Of a stretch of DNA of 64,000 nt, positions 30,644 to 38,059 are shown in pieces. The number at the start of each line of letters is the position of its first letter. The first letter of the stretch is position 1. This DNA comes from Deferribacter autotrophicus (GTDB lineage: Bacteria > Chrysiogenota > Deferribacteres > Deferribacterales > Deferribacteraceae): assembly GCF_008362905.1 (NCBI RefSeq), contig NZ_VFJB01000007.1, forward strand, positions 21,936-85,935, written 5' to 3'. The notes under the pieces were generated by a model that saw only the letters and a program-made list of their open reading frames with translations, searched no databases and was not told the origin of the DNA. The position numbers and the translations under genes are program-made.

Positions 30644-30850
30644 ATGTATAACATTAAAAAAATCGAAAAAGAATTGAAAAGATATGGATATGACAGGGTT
30701 TTTCAATGGCTTGATGACCCATGTTACGATTTACCTGACTATTTATCAGACTTCCAGAAGGTTGCCGAAATGTCAGGAGCAACCAATATTCGACAGGTTC
30801 TATTTTTTATGGAAATTTTAAATAAACTTGAACGTCTTGAACACAGATAA
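30644..30850 (+). CDS. Hypothetical protein under leader E5
   Basis: 68 aa, KELKRYGYDRVFQWLDDPCY at the N-terminus and NIRQVLFFMEILNKLERLEH at the C-terminus. Helical, cytoplasmic, no recognised domain. Confidence 0.6.
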   Translation: MYNIKKIEKELKRYGYDRVFQWLDDPCYDLPDYLSDFQKVAEMSGATNIRQVLFFMEILNKLERLEHR

Positions 30851-30862
30851 ATAAAAATCCAT

Positions 30863-30941
30863 CCCCGCAGGGGGCAGATACTGTCCCCTGCGAGGGGATA
30901 AGTCTGCCTCCTGCAAAGAAAAAATTACTAGGGAGGCAGAA
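30863..30941 (+). promoter_or_regulatory. Leader RNA switch E6
   Basis: Stem CGCAGGGG / CCCCTGCG plus CCCC/GGGG around one bulged A. Loop copy is GGCAGA and anti-SD is TCTGCCTCCTGC: the usual loop T / anti-SD A pair is replaced by A / T. Alternative pairing is 12 bp. The SD GGAGGCAGA also carries the A and pairs 9 bp with TCTGCCTCC. Confidence 0.75.
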
Positions 30942-31880
30942 ATGATTCACGAAATAATAAAAAAATACTTACCTAAAATTATTAAAGAAAAATCAGAAAT
31001 AGAATTAGGCAACCGTAAAGAATATATAGGAGCAAGTGATATTGCTCAGTGTTCAAGAAAGGTTGTTCTAAGTAAACTAAATCCTGTTGAACACGATGTT
31101 GAGACTTTAATACGTTTACAGCGTGGCCATTTAACGGAAAATCTGTTAAAAATGATATTTGATAAAACTCCTTATAAATATACAACTCAAATGGAATTAA
31201 CACATCCGGATTTGCCATATCTTAAAGCACATTTAGATTTTGTGTTTTATACCAAAGATATGAGCAAAATCGGTGTATTGGAATTAAAAACTGTTTCAAG
31301 TATGCCAGATGAACCTCATGAGAGCTGGATTCAACAGCTTCATTTTCAATTAGGATTAATGATATTGAAATATCCTGATGCGGAAATAAAAGGTTCAGTT
31401 CTGGTTATCAATATCAATACAGGCGAAATGAAGGAATTTAACAATTATGAACCTAATAATGTAATTTTTAATGCCTTATTAGAAAAGGCAAAAAAGATAA
31501 AAATGGCATTGGACGGACAAATAGAACCTAAGACTGAACAAGGTTTTTTATGTTCCAGTTGTCCATATAAAACTGATTGTCCCGCTTTAATTAAGGGAGA
31601 AAAAGTTGAGTTTCCTGACGATATGAAACAAAGAGTAAAAAAACTAAAAGAATTGGTTAAAATCGAAAAAGAAACTAAGTCATTAAAAAATGAAATTAAG
31701 CTGTATATGGAATCAATAGGTATCAAAACGGGAATTGCCGATGATATCATAGTTCAGTATCAATCAAGAAAAGGACGTAAAACTCTTGATGAAAAAGCTT
31801 TAAAAGAAGCTTATCCGGAAATAGATATAACGCCTTTCTATAAAGAAGGCGATCCTTATAGTTTCATAACATTGAAGTAA
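30942..31880 (+). CDS. Cas4/RecB-like PD-(D/E)XK nuclease with iron-sulfur motif
   Basis: 312 aa. Active-site strands HLDFVF and IGVLELKTVSS give the D...ExK signature; the QxxHxQL-type helix is WIQQLHFQLGLM. Four cysteines (AQCSRK upstream, then CSSCPYKTDC) match the Cas4/AddB iron-sulfur arrangement. Predicted exonuclease making single-stranded ends for the RecT neighbour. A charged helix and a ~40-residue C-terminal piece follow. Confidence 0.85.
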   Translation: MIHEIIKKYLPKIIKEKSEIELGNRKEYIGASDIAQCSRKVVLSKLNPVEHDVETLIRLQRGHLTENLLKMIFDKTPYKYTTQMELTHPDLPYLKAHLDFVFYTKDMSKIGVLELKTVSSMPDEPHESWIQQLHFQLGLMILKYPDAEIKGSVLVININTGEMKEFNNYEPNNVIFNALLEKAKKIKMALDGQIEPKTEQGFLCSSCPYKTDCPALIKGEKVEFPDDMKQRVKKLKELVKIEKETKSLKNEIKLYMESIGIKTGIADDIIVQYQSRKGRKTLDEKALKEAYPEIDITPFYKEGDPYSFITLK

Positions 31881-31886
31881 AACCCA

Positions 31887-31962
31887 CCCCCATCGGGGGC
31901 AGGCAACTGTCCCCGATGAGGGGATTAGTGCCTGCCTCCGATAGTGAAGAAAGGAGGCAAAG
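31887..31962 (+). promoter_or_regulatory. Leader RNA switch E7
   Basis: Stem CATCGGGG / CCCCGATG, then CCCC/GGGG around a bulged A. Anti-SD TGCCTGCCTCCGAT (31929-31942) pairs 14 bp (one G-U) with left arm and loop ATCGGGGGCAGGCA (31892-31905) and 7 bp with SD GGAGGCA. Both the stem core and the extra GCA in the loop are mirrored in the anti-SD. Confidence 0.8.
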
Positions 31963-32211
31963 ATGCTGACAGCTGTTAATGAATTAAATAAAATAAAAGC
32001 AAAAGATATTAAAAAGTTTTTAGATTCCATTAATTTAAGCCTTAAAGTAAACAAAAAACCACATAGCTTATCATCAACATATACGATTGTTGATAAAAAA
32101 GGTTATCCTGTATTTTACGGAAATTACAACGCATTTATAAAGTTTATTTGTTCACTAAACTACATTCTCAACTATGTGAGAACAAATAATATTAATGAAA
32201 GAATGAATTAA
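31963..32211 (+). CDS. Hypothetical protein under leader E7
   Basis: 82 aa. LTAVNELNKIKAKDIKKFLD suggests N-terminal helices; YTIVDKKGYPVFYGNYNAFI a beta-rich middle. No recognised family. Confidence 0.6.
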   Translation: MLTAVNELNKIKAKDIKKFLDSINLSLKVNKKPHSLSSTYTIVDKKGYPVFYGNYNAFIKFICSLNYILNYVRTNNINERMN

Positions 32212-32219
32212 ATAACCCG

Positions 32220-32318
32220 CCCCGACAGGGGGTAGTCAATCCCCTGTCGGGGGATTACTGCGACTGCCTCCTGTCCTTTTCTGGGTGGGTAACCAAAAAA
32301 TATGACAGGAGGTAGAAA
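32220..32318 (+). promoter_or_regulatory. Leader RNA switch E8
   Basis: Perfect 12-bp stem CCCCGACAGGGG (32220-32231) / CCCCTGTCGGGG (32241-32252). Anti-SD ACTGCCTCCTGTC pairs 13 bp with GACAGGGGGTAGT of left arm and loop, and 12 bp with GACAGGAGGTAG around the SD. Left arm and SD region are thus near-identical copies competing for one anti-SD. Confidence 0.8.
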
Positions 32319-32549
32319 ATGGCAGTATTAGTTATTACAGAAAATAATTATCAAACTGTTTTCCCATCAATAAAGGAAGCATCTCCTTTCTTAAAAGAAA
32401 TAGTCCAGCAATATGGAAAGATTAAACAAATAATAACAGATTACTCCCCTAAAACTCCCCATGGCAGTTGTCCAGAATGCGGATCGCCAATGGCATTTGA
32501 GGAAGGTTGTCGCAAGTGTCATAGTTGCGGTTATTCGCTTTGTGGATAA
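32319..32549 (+). CDS. Zinc-ribbon protein resembling the C-terminus of B12-dependent ribonucleotide reductase
   Basis: 76 aa. The C-terminal CPECGSPMAFEEGCRKCHSC then GYSLCG closely follows the zinc-binding tail of class II (NrdJ) ribonucleotide reductase, which regenerates the active-site disulfide. Here it stands alone after ~50 unrelated residues. It may be a borrowed zinc module or an accessory to nucleotide supply; I cannot decide. Confidence 0.65.
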   Translation: MAVLVITENNYQTVFPSIKEASPFLKEIVQQYGKIKQIITDYSPKTPHGSCPECGSPMAFEEGCRKCHSCGYSLCG

Positions 32550-32561
32550 GGGGGATAAATT

Positions 32562-32924
32562 ATGAATAGGGAAGAACTAAATGAAATAATAGAAATAATT
32601 GCTTCCAACGGTATTTATGCCGGTGGAAAGGGATTTGAAATTCACAAACCTAAATTTAAGAGGATATTTGAACTATATTATCAACTTGTATGTATTAGAG
32701 GAAGGGTCCAAACACTTGCAATTAATACAAAGAATAGAACAATAAAAGGTATTCAGAACTTTTGTTCTGGGTGTTCTAATGTAAAAAACAAATCAATAAA
32801 AAAATGCTTCAATATTTATACTAGCGCTGATTTTGAGCGCTGGTATGAAAAAAATCATACTCTCATCTTTAATAAGGAAGGTGAGAGAAAAATCCAAGAA
32901 ACTAAAAGAGCTTTAACCATATAA
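32562..32924 (+). CDS. Hypothetical protein
   Basis: 120 aa, AAGGGGGA upstream. Contains a Cys cluster (NFCSGCSNVKNKSIKKC) that could bind metal and a C-terminal DFERWYEKNHTLIF helix. It shares the transcript of the zinc-ribbon gene and has no leader of its own. Family not recognised. Confidence 0.6.
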   Translation: MNREELNEIIEIIASNGIYAGGKGFEIHKPKFKRIFELYYQLVCIRGRVQTLAINTKNRTIKGIQNFCSGCSNVKNKSIKKCFNIYTSADFERWYEKNHTLIFNKEGERKIQETKRALTI

Positions 32925-32930
32925 TACCTA

Positions 32931-33001
32931 CCCCCGCAGGGGGCAGTTGATCCCCCTGTGGGGGATTACTGTCTCCTGCGAAAAAACAAAAGGAGGCAGA
33001 A
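32931..33001 (+). promoter_or_regulatory. Leader RNA switch E9
   Basis: Stem CCCCCGCAGGGGG / CCCCCTGTGGGGG, 13 bp with one G-U. Anti-SD ACTGTCTCCTGCG pairs 13 bp (two G-U) with CGCAGGGGGCAGT of left arm and loop, and with SD AGGAGGCAG. The right arm has drifted to TGTG while the anti-SD keeps TGCG, matching the left arm better. Confidence 0.7.
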
Positions 33002-33415
33002 ATGATTTTGAAAGAATATAAAAGTAAAAAGATAAAAAACCCTAAAGATGTAGCTAAGATTTTACAAGCAATTTTATGTTCAGAACATAAAATTGATCAA
33101 GACAAAGAGCATCTCTGGTGCATAGGATTGAACACCAGAAATATCATTAAATATATTGAGTTAGTTTCTTTAGGAACTTTAGACGAAACGTTAATAGAAC
33201 CAAGAGAGGTCTTTCGATTAGCAATTTTCAAAGGGGTGAAGAATATAATAGTTGCACATAATCATCCCTCTGGAAATTTGAGATTCAGTAATGCAGACAT
33301 ACAAGCTACTGAAAGGCTTAAAAAATGTGGAGAAATATTGGGAATAGGAGTCTTAGACCATATTCTTATAACTGTAGATGATTACATATCAATGAAACAA
33401 GAAGGTTTAATGTGA
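33002..33415 (+). CDS. RadC-like JAB/MPN domain protein
   Basis: 137 aa, essentially only the JAB domain: EPREVFRLAIFKGVKNIIVA, then HNHPSGNLRFSNADIQATER (the metal motif HxHPSGxxxxSxxD) and GVLDHILITVDDYISM. Short RadC-like proteins are common on plasmids and ICEs; the domain may be a metallo-hydrolase, but the role in DNA repair is unproven. SD from leader E9. Confidence 0.9.
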   Translation: MILKEYKSKKIKNPKDVAKILQAILCSEHKIDQDKEHLWCIGLNTRNIIKYIELVSLGTLDETLIEPREVFRLAIFKGVKNIIVAHNHPSGNLRFSNADIQATERLKKCGEILGIGVLDHILITVDDYISMKQEGLM

Positions 33416-33422
33416 AAACCCA

Positions 33423-33496
33423 CCCCGCAGGGGGCGTAGTCCTCCTGCGGGAGGATTACTGCCTCCTGCAAAAAAACAAAATAAGGAGGCAAAGTA
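33423..33496 (+). promoter_or_regulatory. Leader RNA switch E10
   Basis: Stem core CCCGCAGGGGG / TCCTCCTGCGGG. Anti-SD ACTGCCTCCTGC pairs with SD GGAGGCA before ATG 33497 and with GCAGGGGGC of the left arm (9-10 bp). The loop reads GGCGTAGT, so the outer part of the alternative pairing is weaker than in other copies. Confidence 0.65.
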
Positions 33497-34561
33497 ATGG
33501 CAAGGTTAGAAAGTCAAAAGAAAATGGGATATTATCCTACTCCAAAGGAAGTAGTTGAACAAATTAGAGAACTATTATCTTTTTCAGCAGGTGCAAGATG
33601 TTTAGATACCTGTTGCGGAACAGGTGAAGCTCTCGCTACACTAACCAAAAATGCACCTGTCAGAACCTATGGTGTGGAGTTAGATAAAGAAAGAGCAATA
33701 ACAGCAAGGCAAAAGCTATATAAAGTATTAAACTGTGATGCTTTATATGAAACACGCATCACAAATAATGCTTTTGACTTGCTATTTTTAAACCCACCAT
33801 ATGATTGGGATGTAAAAGAAAATGAAACTGAGAATAGTGAAAAAACGGAGAAAAAATTTTTACAATTTCATCTCCGTTATCTAAACACGAAGGGTGTAAT
33901 AATTTATGTAATTCCATTTTTATCTCTAAAATACACTTATCGATTTTTCCTTAGAATGAAAAATTTACGGGTGTTGGCTTTTCCAGAGGAACTCTATAAA
34001 CAGTTTAAGCAAATAGTAATTATAGGAAAATCAACACCGTTTGCTGATAAAGAACTAATAAACAATAATCGAAATATGCTAAAAAATATAATAAATATGG
34101 TTGACTCAGAGAGGGCTTATGAAACTCTCTGGACAACCGAAAGTATATTAACAAGTGATTATCGTCCTCTTTATGAGGTTGAAGCGAATACGGTTGAGTT
34201 AAAAACGTTCAGCTCAACTCGTATTGACCCAGAAGATGCAATAGAACAGTTAAAAAATTCGGTAGTTTATACCGAATTCAATAAATTAACGAAAATTCAA
34301 AAAGTAGAGGAAATCCGTCCGCTTGCAATGTTGAGAAATGGGCATTTAGCAATGCTTTTAGCAAGCGGTATAATGAATGGTAGATTAAAAAATAATAAAT
34401 ACGACTTGATAGTTAAAGGAAGTATCAAGTCATATATGGAAAAAACAGACTCCGACTATGACGAAGAAAAAGCAAGTTTAGTAGAGAAATCTGTCAAGAA
34501 ATACCAGATAGTAGTCAGAAGTTTAGATTTAAAAAAATTACGATTTATCGAAATTAAATGA
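33497..34561 (+). CDS. DUF6094-like SAM-dependent methyltransferase
   Basis: 354 aa. Begins MARLESQKKMGYYPTP; SAM site CLDTCCGTGEALATLT; acidic loop YGVELDKERA; catalytic-type motif LLFLNPPYDW. This is an N6-adenine-type class I fold found next to large helicases on conjugative elements (DUF6094). The SNF2 helicase two genes downstream fits that pairing. Target (DNA or rRNA) unknown; it may protect the element from host restriction. Confidence 0.8.
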   Translation: MARLESQKKMGYYPTPKEVVEQIRELLSFSAGARCLDTCCGTGEALATLTKNAPVRTYGVELDKERAITARQKLYKVLNCDALYETRITNNAFDLLFLNPPYDWDVKENETENSEKTEKKFLQFHLRYLNTKGVIIYVIPFLSLKYTYRFFLRMKNLRVLAFPEELYKQFKQIVIIGKSTPFADKELINNNRNMLKNIINMVDSERAYETLWTTESILTSDYRPLYEVEANTVELKTFSSTRIDPEDAIEQLKNSVVYTEFNKLTKIQKVEEIRPLAMLRNGHLAMLLASGIMNGRLKNNKYDLIVKGSIKSYMEKTDSDYDEEKASLVEKSVKKYQIVVRSLDLKKLRFIEIK

Positions 34562-34578
34562 CTAAATGAGGTGCAAAA

Positions 34579-35097
34579 ATGGAAAGATATAGAAAAATAA
34601 AGTATTTAGGTAATGAAGTATATACTGATAAATATATTGAAAGAGGTAGTTTTATCTATCTTATGTCAATATTTGGAACTCCCGAATTAGTTAAAGGTTT
34701 AACATCTGCGATACTAACGGGAGAAGAAATAGAAGTTGAAAATGATGGAGTAATGGCAAGGAGTAATACAACTAAATACACATTCATACAGAAAAAGGTA
34801 GGGCAAAATTTGGTTCATTGTTTGCTCTACCAAAAAGAATTATTTGTGTTTAATCAAATAAATAAAGTAGCAGTAATTATTGAACCTACTATTGAAAAGA
34901 TATATGAGCTGATAGACAGTAAAATATCAACCCCATTAATTCCTGAATGGAAAGAGTTTATAATGGAATTGGTTAATCCAATACCATTAAATACATTCGG
35001 GTACAAAAGTGCTGTGGAAATAGAAATACCAGAAGAAAGCTATATTGAAAATGAAATAATTAATAATCTAAAGGAAAGAAGATTAGCACTAAACTAA
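34579..35097 (+). CDS. Hypothetical protein between methylase and helicase
   Basis: 172 aa, preceded by GAGGTG. SFIYLMSIFGTPELVKGLTS near the start and VEIEIPEESYIENEIINNLK at the end. Same transcript as the DUF6094-like gene and no leader of its own. No family recognised, but the position suggests it works with the methylase or helicase. Confidence 0.65.
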   Translation: MERYRKIKYLGNEVYTDKYIERGSFIYLMSIFGTPELVKGLTSAILTGEEIEVENDGVMARSNTTKYTFIQKKVGQNLVHCLLYQKELFVFNQINKVAVIIEPTIEKIYELIDSKISTPLIPEWKEFIMELVNPIPLNTFGYKSAVEIEIPEESYIENEIINNLKERRLALN

Positions 35098-35115
35098 CTA
35101 AAATATGGATAAAAA

Positions 35116-35197
35116 CCCCTGCGGGGGGCAGGTAACTCCCCGCAGGGGGGATAATTATGCCTGCCTCCCGCAAGAAAAAAATAAAAGGAGGCAGGTT
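35116..35197 (+). promoter_or_regulatory. Leader RNA switch E11 (stem orientation reversed)
   Basis: Stem CCCCTGCGGGG / CCCCGCAGGGG, the mirror of the usual GCA/TGC core. The anti-SD tail follows: ATGCCTGCCTCCCGCA (35157-35172) pairs 15 bp (two G-U) with TGCGGGGGGCAGGTA (35120-35134). SD GGAGGCAGG pairs 9 bp with CCTGCCTCC. Stem, loop, anti-SD and SD changed together. Confidence 0.8.
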
Positions 35198-37753
35198 ATG
35201 AAAAAATTTCTACAAAAGTATGAGACATATTTCTTTTTTTACAATGTCAAATTAGATTGGTATTGGTTTCCTCTCGAATATGTAGGCAAAAGAGATGGTA
35301 TAGTATTTGGATTTGTAGTAGGGGATTTCCCAGAATTTGGGGATTTTTCCTTGCACGAAATATTTAGCATAGGCGGAACAGTCGGAGGAGCATTTGAAAA
35401 AGCAAGAAAATTGGACGAATTAGTAGAAATAGTCGAAAAAGGCGGTATTTTAGAAGCAGACGCAGACATATATCTTGATGAATTTATAAAAGTTACGAGG
35501 AGTAAGGCAAGTTTACAAGAGTATCTTGAAACCTTGCCAAACTCAAAAGTAACATTTAACGAAATAGAAAAAGATGAAGAAAATAAAAAAGAATTATCCT
35601 TAAAAGACTTTTTAAATGAATTTGGTGATACACTAAAAGAAAAAGTATTAAAAAAACTAAATCCTATTTATAACCCTGCTCAAATTGGTGAGTGGGAAAA
35701 GAAAGAAAATCATAAGTTAAATAAATTATTAAGAAAACCCTTTAATGCCCAGAGGCACGCTATTTTAGCGTTGGCTAAAGGGTTTTATAAGGAAAACAAA
35801 AAATCTCTTATCTTAACCGCTGAAATGGGAACAGGAAAAACAATAATGGGAATGAGTGTTGCATATCTAAATCCCAAAAAGAACAAAAGAACACTTGTTG
35901 TTTGTCCTCCCCATTTAGCGGAAAAATGGGTAAGAGAAATAAAGGAAACAATACCTAATGCCAAAGTAAAGGTTTTGAGGTCCATATCTGATATAGACAA
36001 ATCAAAACCGCAAGGAATTGAGTATTGGGTATTAAAAAACACCACTGCTAAATTACATTACTCTGTAAAATATGTGAAAAGACTGAATGATAATGACACC
36101 TTAAATAAATGTCCAGATTGCGGAGTCGAGTTATCTATTGACAATGTAATTGGTAACACAATGCCTAAATGTGCGGTATGTAAAACACCTCTATACTACG
36201 CAGATAAAGATAGATTCCGCAGATATGGATTAGCAGAATATATAAAAAGAAAAAAAATAAGAATTGATTTTCTAATATTAGATGAAGTTCACGAATTAAA
36301 AGGTGGCGACACTGCGGTTGGTCAAGCAATGGCTAACCTTGTAAGTGTTGCTGATAAAACACTTGCAATGACAGGAACTCTAATGGGCGGATATGCAAAA
36401 AACCTTTTCTATATCCTTTTTAGAATGTTTACGAAAAGGTTTATAGAAAAGGGATATACTCATAGTTCCGTAACATCTTTTGAAAGGAACTATGGGGTAA
36501 TTGAAGAAACAAGAGTGTATGTAAAAGACTCTGGTAGAAGCTCTTCTATTGGAGCAAGGTTAAAGAGTGTTAAAGTTCACTCAAAACCGGGTATGTCCCC
36601 AGGACTTCTACCAGAATTTATTTTAGATAGCACTTATTTTATGAAGTTGTCAGATGTTTCGGATCAGCTACCTGAATATTCGGAATATCTGATAGGTGTT
36701 GAAATGGATGAATTACAATATGACATCTACAAGCATTTTGAAAATTCGCTTGTAGATGAAGTTAAAAGGTTGTTGGTTGTTGGAAGCACAAGGCTATTGG
36801 GAGCAATGGTTAATTCTCTTTACGCTTTGCCTGATGGGGCAAGACGAGGTGAAATTGCTATTGATCCAGCAACCAAAGAAGAGATTGCTGTTGCACCACC
36901 AATAGATTTGTATATGCTTCCAAAAGAAAAAAAGCTAATAGAACTAATAATGAAAGAAAAACAAAAGAACCGTAAGTGTGCCATATTTCTAGAACACACA
37001 GGCACAAGAGATTTAATTCCTGATTTAGTCGAAAGACTTGAAAATAACGGGATAAAAACTCTTGTGTTAAGGAGTGGTTCTCCTGCAACAGACAAACGGG
37101 AAGCATGGATAAAAAGAAAATTAAAGGAAAATCCAGATACAGATGTTCTAATCTGTAATCCTAACCTTGTTAAGACAGGGTTAGATTTATTGGATTTTCC
37201 TACAATTATATTTTTTCAAACAGGGTATAACATATATACCCTAAGACAGGCTTCTCGTAGGTCATGGAGAATTGGGCAAAAACAACCCGTTAGGGTGTAT
37301 TATATGTATTACAATGATACTATGCAGGAAAGGGCAATGAAGCTGATAGCGACAAAAATGGAAACTTCTCTTGCAGTAGAAGGTGATTTATCCGAAAACG
37401 GTTTGACATCTCTTTCTGAAGGCGAATCAATGACAATTCAAATGGCTAAAGCACTTGTTGATGGTGATAAAGATAATAAGAAACTTGAAGATATATTCTC
37501 ATCTTATAGAGAAAAGGATATGACAACTGATTTAGAGTTAGATGAGACATACGAAATAGTAAATCTTACTGAAATTGAAAGAAAAGAAATTAAAACCTCA
37601 AAGGGTAAGACAAGGACAATTGAAACAGGAATTGAAACTGTTATAGAAAAAGCATGGGAAAATGCTAAAAAGAAAGAAGTTGGTAACTATACACTAGAGT
37701 ATGTAACGATTGATGACTTATTAAAAGCATTAGAAATAGAAGAAGTGGCTTAG
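35198..37753 (+). CDS. SNF2-family helicase with zinc-ribbon insert
   Basis: 851 aa from ATG 35198; the in-frame 5' extension lies in leader E11 and is excluded. Walker A AEMGTGKTIMG near residue 208, DEVH box (LDEVHELKGGD) near 361, motif III AMTGTLMGG, and motif VI SRRSWRIGQKQPVRVYY near 686, the SNF2 signature. A four-Cys insert (CPDCGVELS and CAVCKTPLYY) lies before the DEVH box. Likely a double-stranded DNA translocase of the element; the methylase upstream is a probable partner. Confidence 0.9.
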   Translation: MKKFLQKYETYFFFYNVKLDWYWFPLEYVGKRDGIVFGFVVGDFPEFGDFSLHEIFSIGGTVGGAFEKARKLDELVEIVEKGGILEADADIYLDEFIKVTRSKASLQEYLETLPNSKVTFNEIEKDEENKKELSLKDFLNEFGDTLKEKVLKKLNPIYNPAQIGEWEKKENHKLNKLLRKPFNAQRHAILALAKGFYKENKKSLILTAEMGTGKTIMGMSVAYLNPKKNKRTLVVCPPHLAEKWVREIKETIPNAKVKVLRSISDIDKSKPQGIEYWVLKNTTAKLHYSVKYVKRLNDNDTLNKCPDCGVELSIDNVIGNTMPKCAVCKTPLYYADKDRFRRYGLAEYIKRKKIRIDFLILDEVHELKGGDTAVGQAMANLVSVADKTLAMTGTLMGGYAKNLFYILFRMFTKRFIEKGYTHSSVTSFERNYGVIEETRVYVKDSGRSSSIGARLKSVKVHSKPGMSPGLLPEFILDSTYFMKLSDVSDQLPEYSEYLIGVEMDELQYDIYKHFENSLVDEVKRLLVVGSTRLLGAMVNSLYALPDGARRGEIAIDPATKEEIAVAPPIDLYMLPKEKKLIELIMKEKQKNRKCAIFLEHTGTRDLIPDLVERLENNGIKTLVLRSGSPATDKREAWIKRKLKENPDTDVLICNPNLVKTGLDLLDFPTIIFFQTGYNIYTLRQASRRSWRIGQKQPVRVYYMYYNDTMQERAMKLIATKMETSLAVEGDLSENGLTSLSEGESMTIQMAKALVDGDKDNKKLEDIFSSYREKDMTTDLELDETYEIVNLTEIERKEIKTSKGKTRTIETGIETVIEKAWENAKKKEVGNYTLEYVTIDDLLKALEIEEVA

Positions 37754-37778
37754 CGGGTTAATCCCGTTAGCCACTTTC
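37745..37778 (+). terminator. Hairpin terminator overlapping the helicase stop
   Basis: GTGGCTTAGCGGG pairs with CCCGTTAGCCAC (one bulge, one G-U) through TTAAT, followed by TTTC. It contains the helicase stop codon TAG at 37751-37753. Confidence 0.5.
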
Positions 37779-37788
37779 TAATTAAATC

Positions 37789-37936
37789 TCCTATCCTTGG
37801 GGGTTGGGCAACCCATAGAGTGCATGGTAACCGTGGTGGTTTGGGGTGACCATCGGGAGAGTCTATGATCTGCCTCCGCTCTCCCTTCCATGTCCTTTGT
37901 GGGTTGCCCACCCAAAAAAGGATAGGAGGTAGTCTT
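37789..37936 (+). promoter_or_regulatory. Large leader E12 sequestering a ribosome site
   Basis: CTCCTATCC (37789-37797) is the exact complement of GGATAGGAG (37920-37928), which contains the SD. Inside it, GGGTTGGGCAACCCA pairs with TGGGTTGCCCACCC (one bulge), then GCATGG with CCATGT, then GGGAGAG with CTCTCCC. A four-helix, ~150-nt fold unlike E1-E11, although the inner loop still contains CTGCCTCC. Confidence 0.65.
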
Positions 37937-38059
37937 ATGATAAGATTTAAACTTTTATCAGGCAGAATTTATGAAGTAACTGTTGAGGAATGGTTGGGAC
38001 TTGAGAAGTGGCTAAAAGAAATTGCAACAATAATTATTGATGAGATGACTTATGCGTGA
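37937..38059 (+). CDS. Hypothetical 40-aa protein under leader E12
   Basis: MIRFKLLSGRIYEVTVEEWL, then GLEKWLKEIATIIIDEMTYA. Beta hairpin then helix; AGGAGGTAG is the ribosome site. Overlaps the next gene by 8 nt. No recognised family. Confidence 0.55.
   Translation: MIRFKLLSGRIYEVTVEEWLGLEKWLKEIATIIIDEMTYA

Noticed and set aside
35105..35197. N-terminal extension of the SNF2 helicase
   Set aside because: The in-frame ATG at 35105 lies upstream of and within leader E11; the start at 35198 has the conserved GGAGGCAGG ribosome site.
27410..35200. GC-rich hairpins E1-E11 as ordinary rho-independent terminators
   Set aside because: No T run follows the stems, they lie directly before start codons, and each is linked to a segment complementary to the downstream ribosome site.
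27410..35200. E1-E11 as a CRISPR array or dispersed REP/MITE family
   Set aside because: Spacing is irregular with whole genes between copies, and stem sequences differ while complementarity is kept, unlike conserved repeats or recently dispersed palindromes.
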